47,716 bases of DNA from Planctomycetota bacterium (GTDB taxonomy: Bacteria > Planctomycetota > OFTM77), in contig JAJDCO010000060.1 of NCBI GenBank assembly GCA_029260795.1, positions 1 to 47,716 of the forward strand, written 5' to 3'. The notes beneath the pieces were generated by a model. It worked only from the letters and a program-made list of their open reading frames with translations. It had not been told where the DNA came from and ran no database searches. Below are positions 43,021 to 47,716 of this stretch, piece after piece. Position numbers and translations under genes: made by a program. Position 1 is the first letter of the stretch; each line of letters begins with the position of its first letter.

Positions 43021-44418
43021 ATGACCCAGCCCCAGAACTCTTCCCCTCGCGTTTTTGGCACCGACGGAATTCGTGGAGTGGCCAACACGGGGCTCCTCGA
43101 GCCCGAGTCCTTGCTGCATCTCGCGAGCGTGCTCGGCGGATTGCTGCGTGAACGCCACATCGGTGCCGAGCACTCGCGGGTCTTGATCGGCCACGATGGG
43201 CGACTCTCCTGGAGCCTGATCCAGGGAGCTCTCATGGCCGGATTCAATGCCGTCGGCGTGGACGTGACGTCGATCGGCCTGGTACCGACCCCGGTCCTGG
43301 CGTTCCTGACTCGGCGCCAGCCGTGCGATCTCGGCATCATGATCTCGGCCTCGCACAATCCGATGCAGGACAATGGCGTCAAGCTGTTCGTCGCCTCGGG
43401 TGCGAAGCTCCCGGACGAGCTGGAGCGCGAGGTCGAAGCCCGGTTGGCGGATCGAGGCGAGGCGTGCGAGCGGCTGACGGGGTCCGATGTCGGTCAGTTC
43501 CGCGAAGATCCGCTCTTGACGCTCGAGTACGTGGAGCACTTGCGACGCCAAGCCTTCAAGGACCTCGACCTGTCGGGGCTCCGGATCGTCGTGGACTGCG
43601 CCAACGGAGGAGCTTCCCTGGTGGCTCCGCAGGTGCTCGCCGCCTTCGGCGCCGACGTGATCGCGGTCAACCATCACCCCTCAGGCACGAACATCAACGA
43701 GGGCTGTGGGGCGCTTCATCCCGACCGCATCTCGAAGATCGTGCTACGCGAGAAGGCGGACATCGGGTTGACGCTCGATGGCGACGGGGATCGCGCGATC
43801 CTCGTTGACGATCAGGGACAAGTACGCTCCGGGGACGCGATCCTCGCCATCGTCGCTCGACACCTCGAGTCCCACGGATGCCTCGCACATCAGACCGTGG
43901 TCGCGACCGTCATGAGCAACATCGGCCTCGAGCTCTTCCTCGATCGACTCGGGATTCGAATGCTGCGGACACCGGTCGGCGACCGCTTCGTCGCCGCCGA
44001 GCTCCGCCAGCACGGTTACTCGATCGGCGGCGAGCAGTCGGGCCACGTCATCTTCGGCTCCGATCACGACTACAACGGTGATGGCCTCTATACGGGCCTT
44101 CGCGTCTTGTCGATCCTCGCCGAGCAGAAGAAGTCCCTGAGCGAGCTCTTGGAAGACTTCCGGCTCTATCCGCAGACGATCAAGAACTTCCCGGTCGACG
44201 CGAAGCCGCCGCTCGAGCAGCTCCCGACCGTGCAGGCGGCGGTTCAAGAGGCCGAGGAGGTTCTGCAAGGGAAGGGTCGAGTCCTGCTGCGCTACTCGGG
44301 TACCGAGGCGCTGGCGCGCGTCATGATCGAAGGCCTCGAGCAGTCGCAGATCGAAGCCCTCGCCGAGCAGATCGGTCAACGAGTGGTCTCGGCCATCGCC
44401 GCGCACACCCCGAGCTGA
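43021..44418 (+). CDS. glmM: Phosphoglucosamine mutase
   Basis: The protein has 465 residues. It starts RVFGTDGIRGVANTG, has the phosphoserine motif MISASHNPMQDNGVKLF (Ser about 110), the metal loop LTLDGDGDRAILVDDQG (about 252-258), the sugar loop GGEQSGHVIF and the phosphate loop RYSGTEALARVMIEG. The GlmM-type AS/SASHNP and GEQSG motifs distinguish it from phosphoglucomutase. It converts GlcN-6-P to GlcN-1-P for UDP-GlcNAc, feeding both peptidoglycan and lipid A (LpxD lies nearby). In Firmicutes glmM is in an operon with cdaA and cdaR; here those genes converge on it from the other side of tsaB. Confidence 0.96.
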   Translation: MTQPQNSSPRVFGTDGIRGVANTGLLEPESLLHLASVLGGLLRERHIGAEHSRVLIGHDGRLSWSLIQGALMAGFNAVGVDVTSIGLVPTPVLAFLTRRQPCDLGIMISASHNPMQDNGVKLFVASGAKLPDELEREVEARLADRGEACERLTGSDVGQFREDPLLTLEYVEHLRRQAFKDLDLSGLRIVVDCANGGASLVAPQVLAAFGADVIAVNHHPSGTNINEGCGALHPDRISKIVLREKADIGLTLDGDGDRAILVDDQGQVRSGDAILAIVARHLESHGCLAHQTVVATVMSNIGLELFLDRLGIRMLRTPVGDRFVAAELRQHGYSIGGEQSGHVIFGSDHDYNGDGLYTGLRVLSILAEQKKSLSELLEDFRLYPQTIKNFPVDAKPPLEQLPTVQAAVQEAEEVLQGKGRVLLRYSGTEALARVMIEGLEQSQIEALAEQIGQRVVSAIAAHTPS

Positions 44419-44428
44419 GGCGAACGTC

Positions 44429-45127
44429 GTGAGCCGGATCGTCGCCCTCGAGACCAGTGGCCCGGTGGGAAGCGTCGCGGTGGCGGGCCCGGACCTCGAG
44501 GTCGTCGAGCGGGTGTTCGAGCGCGGTCAGCGCCACGCCCGAGACCTCGTGCCCGCTCTGCAGGAGCTCTGCCAAGCGGCCGGCTGGACACCGCACGAGA
44601 TCGAGGCGGTCGTCGTCGACGTGGGACCGGGCTCCTACACGGGAGTGCGCGTGGCAATCGCGGCGGCGCGCACACTGGCGTTCGCGGTCGACGCCGCGCT
44701 GATCGGTGTCGACTCGTTGGCGGTCTTGGCCGAGGGGCTCGGTGATGACCGTCATCCGTTGGCCGTCTTGCTCGATGCTCGGCGCGGGCAGGCCTACTGG
44801 GATCTGTTCGAGCCCGATGCGGCCGGTGGGCTCCGCCGTCGATTCGGTCCAGGGATCGCGACGCCCGAGATGATCCAGACCCGGCTCCCCACCGGCTGTC
44901 GGCTGCTCGGCTCGGGCCTCACGGCCCATGGCTCGGCTTTCGACGCGGGACGCTTCCAGCCGATCACCGAGGAGGCCTCCTGGATCCCGAGGGCGAGCAC
45001 ACTGCTCGAGATCGGTCGTCGAGCGGCCCAGGCTGGAGGGCTTCCCGATGCGAGCTCCGTGAGCCCGATCTACCTGCGTCCGTCCGAGGCCGAGCTTCTG
45101 TGGGAAGAGCGGCACGGGCCGGGATGA
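44429..45127 (+). CDS. tsaB: tRNA threonylcarbamoyladenosine biosynthesis protein
   Basis: The protein has 232 residues from GTG 44429, ten bases after glmM. It has IVALETSGPVGSVAVAGPD, HARDLVPALQELCQAAGW, and the hallmark VVDVGPGSYTGVRVAIAAARTLAFAVDAALIGVDSLAVL. TsaB is the inactive ASKHA paralogue that scaffolds TsaD and TsaE for the universal t6A modification of ANN-decoding tRNAs. The C-terminal half is less conserved, as usual. Only seven bases separate its stop from the convergent cdaR stop. Confidence 0.93.
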   Translation: MSRIVALETSGPVGSVAVAGPDLEVVERVFERGQRHARDLVPALQELCQAAGWTPHEIEAVVVDVGPGSYTGVRVAIAAARTLAFAVDAALIGVDSLAVLAEGLGDDRHPLAVLLDARRGQAYWDLFEPDAAGGLRRRFGPGIATPEMIQTRLPTGCRLLGSGLTAHGSAFDAGRFQPITEEASWIPRASTLLEIGRRAAQAGGLPDASSVSPIYLRPSEAELLWEERHGPG

Positions 45128-45134
45128 GATCGCC

Positions 45135-46304
45135 TCATTTCTTCTCGGCTTCCCAGAGCAGGGCATTCTCGCCGAGTCGCACGCGCCGGTAGGCCGAGAG
45201 CAGCTCGGGTGCCGAGACGCTGGTGCTGTTCTCGTCGAAGACGAGGTTCACGCGGAGCCGGCTCTCGGCGAGGTTCTCGAGCTCCGAGGCATCGACGTAG
45301 AGGAGGTAGCTCTGGATGAATCGGCGGAGCACCTCCAAGTCTTCGGTCCGCAGTCGAAGCCGCTCGGCGAGGACGCGTGGGACGTCGACCTGGAGAGATC
45401 GGGTGGCGGGCTCGGGTTGGAGCTCGACGCGCGCGTTGCTGGGAGGATCCTTGATCATGACGTCGGCGGCCGAGATGGGGATCGTAATCCGAACCAGCTC
45501 GTCCTGGACCTGGAGTTCGGCCTCGATGAGGACGTTTCCGACGTTGAGGCCGTAGGCGTCGAGCCAGTCGGCGAAGCGGAGAGTGCGCGTCTCGTTGGAT
45601 CGGAGCTCGCTGAGGTCGAGCGGGGCGAACAGCGAGCCATGCTCGGCGACGAGCTCCTCGAGGCGAGAGACGTACGTCACGGGACCGGAGAGGGTGACCT
45701 CGGTGGGCTTGAATCGGGTGGCTTCCCGGAGCCATTGAAAGCCGGTCGGCGCCGGCACGGCCGGTTCTCCGAGGAGCTCGGGTCGGAGTCGGACGGGATG
45801 GTCCTTGATGCGGCCCACGCGGACGCGGAGGCTCGCGTAGTTGGTCTCGATGTCGAGGTCGCGGAAGCTGCCGGCCGAGCGGATGACCTCCACCAGATCG
45901 AGATTGAGATCGGTCGCGCCGCTGCGGAGGTCGACGCCCGAGAGGTTGATGGTGTAGGACCAGGCCACTTGCTGCACGCCGCGCGTCTTGGGGAGCGAGC
46001 GGCTGGGTCCGCTGAGGAGCACGTTGACGACGTCGGCTTCGACGGTCCCGGCATTGGCTTCCAGGATGACGAAGTCCCGCGGAACGACGAGCCGCAAGCG
46101 GCTCTCCCCGCCGACATCCGCGACGCGGCCCAGCACCCCGGAGATGTGGAGGTCGAGGCGCTGCTCACCCGAGATGTCGCGATCGATCTGGATGTAAAGT
46201 GCGAAGGCGAGTAGGAGCGCGATGATCTTCCGCCAAGGGTCACCGATGATCCAGAGCAGGACCCGGATCGGCCAGGGACGTGGAGTCTCCTTGCGCTTCT
46301 TCAT
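45135..46304 (-). CDS. cdaR: YbbR-domain protein, CdaR-like regulator of diadenylate cyclase
   Basis: The protein has 389 residues. A basic N-terminus and one membrane helix (KIIALLLAFALYIQI, about 25-39) precede extracytoplasmic YbbR repeats, seen in DLHISGVLGRVADVGGESRLRLVVPRDF, PVRLRPELLGEPAVPAPTGFQWL, FKPTEVTLSGPVTYVSRLEEL and VEAELQVQD. This is the architecture of CdaR. Its start overlaps the cdaA stop by four bases. In Firmicutes CdaR modulates CdaA; the shared operon here makes the same role likely. Length and repeat number are somewhat smaller than in Bacillus. Confidence 0.87.
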   Translation of the reverse strand: MKKRKETPRPWPIRVLLWIIGDPWRKIIALLLAFALYIQIDRDISGEQRLDLHISGVLGRVADVGGESRLRLVVPRDFVILEANAGTVEADVVNVLLSGPSRSLPKTRGVQQVAWSYTINLSGVDLRSGATDLNLDLVEVIRSAGSFRDLDIETNYASLRVRVGRIKDHPVRLRPELLGEPAVPAPTGFQWLREATRFKPTEVTLSGPVTYVSRLEELVAEHGSLFAPLDLSELRSNETRTLRFADWLDAYGLNVGNVLIEAELQVQDELVRITIPISAADVMIKDPPSNARVELQPEPATRSLQVDVPRVLAERLRLRTEDLEVLRRFIQSYLLYVDASELENLAESRLRVNLVFDENSTSVSAPELLSAYRRVRLGENALLWEAEKK

Positions 46305-47071
46305 TTGGAGCCGGCGTCCTTGGAGACGAGGGTGTTCTGGGTGAGCATGTCGCGCAGCTTGTCCTCGCTCAGATCCTGATAGAGCTCGCCTCGGAGTCCG
46401 ATCGAGATCTTGCCGGTCTCTTCGCTGACGATCACGGTGATGGCGTCGCTCTCCTCGGTGAGCCCGATGGCGGCGCGGTGCCGTGTGCCGAGGCGGCGGC
46501 TGATGGCCGGGTTCTCGGTCAGCGGAAAGAGGCAGGACGCGGCCGCGATGCGATCGTCGCGGATGACGATCGCTCCGTCGTGGAGCGGGGATCCGGGATA
46601 GAAGATGGTGTCGATCAGGTCGGCCTTGACGGCAGCGTCGATCGGCACACCGGACTCGACGTAGCCTCCGATGCTGATGTCGCGCTCGAATGCGATCAGA
46701 GCGCCGGTGCGGGATCGCGAGAGGCGGACGACGGCCCGAGCGACCTCGTCGATGATGGAAGATTCTCCATGCAAAAACCGCTGGAGGAGCGGGTTCTCAC
46801 CCAGCCGGTAGAGAGCGCGTCGGAGCTCGGGCTGGAAGATGACGATCAGTCCGGTCGCGGACAGCGTCAGGAAGCTCTCGTAGACCTGCTTGAGGTGAAA
46901 GAGCTGAGCGGCCGAGATGAGCTCACCCAACCCGAAGGCGAGCACGACCAGAAAGATCACGAGACCACGCAGGATTCCGCCGCCGCGTGTTCCGCGGAGG
47001 AAGCGGAGCGCTCCATAGATTCCGACGCTGAAGATCGCGATCTGCACGATCGCGGGACCCAGAGGGTTCAT
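46301..47071 (-). CDS. cdaA: Membrane diadenylate cyclase CdaA
   Basis: The start is set at ATG 47071 (MNPLGPAIVQIAIFSVGIYG), giving 256 residues, the typical size; the upstream extension is Arg-rich and unlikely. Three N-terminal membrane helices are seen, then the DAC domain with FQPELRRALYRLGENPL, ARAVVRLSRSRTGALIAFERDISI, the DGA motif in SPLHDGAIVIRDDRI and the RHR motif in LGTRHRAAIGLTEESDA. Both motifs are catalytic in the family, so the enzyme should make c-di-AMP from two ATP. It is first in a two-gene operon with cdaR. Confidence 0.95.
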   Translation of the reverse strand: MNPLGPAIVQIAIFSVGIYGALRFLRGTRGGGILRGLVIFLVVLAFGLGELISAAQLFHLKQVYESFLTLSATGLIVIFQPELRRALYRLGENPLLQRFLHGESSIIDEVARAVVRLSRSRTGALIAFERDISIGGYVESGVPIDAAVKADLIDTIFYPGSPLHDGAIVIRDDRIAAASCLFPLTENPAISRRLGTRHRAAIGLTEESDAITVIVSEETGKISIGLRGELYQDLSEDKLRDMLTQNTLVSKDAGSK

Positions 47072-47319
47072 CGCACGCGCGCCCTGGCGAAAGAATGGCG
47101 GCCCTCGTCCAAGCGGGGCCCGAGTCACGCCCCGATCGTGCCCTCGTTTCCGAGCCACCCGCTTTCGAACCGCCACAGTATCCTTTCGGGTCGCGAGCGT
47201 CGCAAGCCGAAGCTGAGGCTGGCGACGACGGGCCGCGCCCGGTATAGATCAGCGGACGTGGCTCGGCGCGATTCTGCGGCGGAATCCAGGGCCTTCCGCA
47301 TCGAGGAGAGTGGACCCGA
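47072..47319. promoter_or_regulatory. Divergent cdaA / lipoprotein promoter region
   Basis: These 248 bases separate the cdaA start from the lipoprotein start. A GAGGAGAG ribosome site at 47303-47310 serves the right-hand gene. No clear promoter boxes were seen. Confidence 0.4.
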
Positions 47320-47716
47320 ATGAGCTCGAGACAAAATCGGTTCGGCGCGATTTGGCTCGGCGTCCTCGCCTTGGCGAGCCTGCCCGGATGCCTCTTCGGG
47401 GGCTCCGGCGCCCAGTTCGCCTCGGCCACCGAGGGTATCCGCCTGGCCAACGACGCCTTCGACGCGGGGCGCTTCGAAGAGGCCGACGACTACTACGACG
47501 CCATGCAGAGCCGATACCCGGAGGTCTTTCCGGACGAGGTGCTGTTCAAGCGCGCTCGGTCGAATTATCAGCTCGAGTGCTACTCCGACGCCTTCGCCCT
47601 CTACGACCAGCTCGTCGACGAGTACTTCAGCACGCCCTACGCAAACCAGATCATCGAGGACGAGTTCCGCATCGGTCAGATGTATCTGAATGGCGAGATC
47701 CTCTGGCTGGGCATCT
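47320..47716 (+). CDS. BamD/YbgF-like TPR lipoprotein (partial, runs off the window)
   Basis: The start is ATG 47320, with GAGGAGAG about ten bases upstream. The lipoprotein signal ends at LPGC (Cys24). The visible 132 residues include EGIRLANDAFDAGRFEEADDYYDAMQSRYPEVFPDEVLFKRARSNYQLECYSDAFALYDQLVDEYFSTPYA, which are BamD-like tetratricopeptide units with the family's R/Y-P and S-T-P-Y/A loops. BamD supports outer-membrane protein insertion; other outer membrane TPR lipoproteins cannot be excluded because the C-terminus is missing. Confidence 0.8.
   Translation, partial: MSSRQNRFGAIWLGVLALASLPGCLFGGSGAQFASATEGIRLANDAFDAGRFEEADDYYDAMQSRYPEVFPDEVLFKRARSNYQLECYSDAFALYDQLVDEYFSTPYANQIIEDEFRIGQMYLNGEILWLGI

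Overview
The window is high-GC DNA, coding on both strands. It most resembles a Planctomycetota (PVC-type) chromosome. The pointers are a very large Ser/Thr kinase with TPRs beside a divergent ECF sigma factor, a secreted beta-helix protein, a secreted alpha-alpha toroid protein, and envelope genes of a diderm (LpxD, an AsmA-like giant protein, a BamD-like lipoprotein). The lineage is inferred from gene style; no rRNA or tRNA gene was seen.

Region 1 (1-8,100) is accessory. The right end of an IS1380-type element (1-137) and the left part of a second copy (980 to about 1660) flank a lipoprotein resembling acetolactate decarboxylase. To their right is a four-gene minus-strand operon (7398 to 1774) in which every gene overlaps the next: an unrecognised protein, two different DUF2791/BrxD-like P-loop ATPases, and an Lhr/BrxHI-like DEIH helicase. 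No PglX, PglZ or methylase is nearby. This is the best candidate here for an undescribed defence or DNA-processing system.

Region 2 (8,100-16,600) holds the kinase and sigma pair, a decayed strip with a truncated gene and a probable frameshift, the beta-helix protein with a good terminator, a TPR-gene scar and the toroid protein.

Region 3 (16,594-27,300) is a mixture of small metabolic and accessory genes: an ornithine-cyclodeaminase/threonine-dehydratase pair resembling EutC/EutB, acetyltransferases, GrpB (frameshifted) with DUF3303, a DUF4143 ATPase behind a perfect AT-rich palindrome, an amidohydrolase, a MOSC protein, a frameshifted glycosyltransferase, a tandem AAC(6')-like plus AAC(3)-I-like acetyltransferase, a BNR-type secreted protein and the scar of a Fic-family gene.

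Region 4 (27,308-33,641) is one plus-strand operon for acyl-CoA metabolism: thiolase, 3-hydroxyacyl-CoA dehydrogenase, acyl-CoA dehydrogenase, SppA protease, a second atypical acyl-CoA dehydrogenase and a metallo-beta-lactamase-fold hydrolase.

Region 5 (33,793-47,716) is core-like. A minus-strand envelope operon runs alr, AsmA-like, ruvX/yqgF, RCK potassium channel and a left-handed beta-helix protein, with lpxD downstream. glmM-tsaB diverges from alr and converges on cdaA-cdaR (c-di-AMP synthesis). A BamD-like lipoprotein starts at the right edge. A c-di-AMP synthase module, glmM and an RCK_C-bearing potassium channel within about 11 kb form a plausible functional neighbourhood for turgor and wall control.
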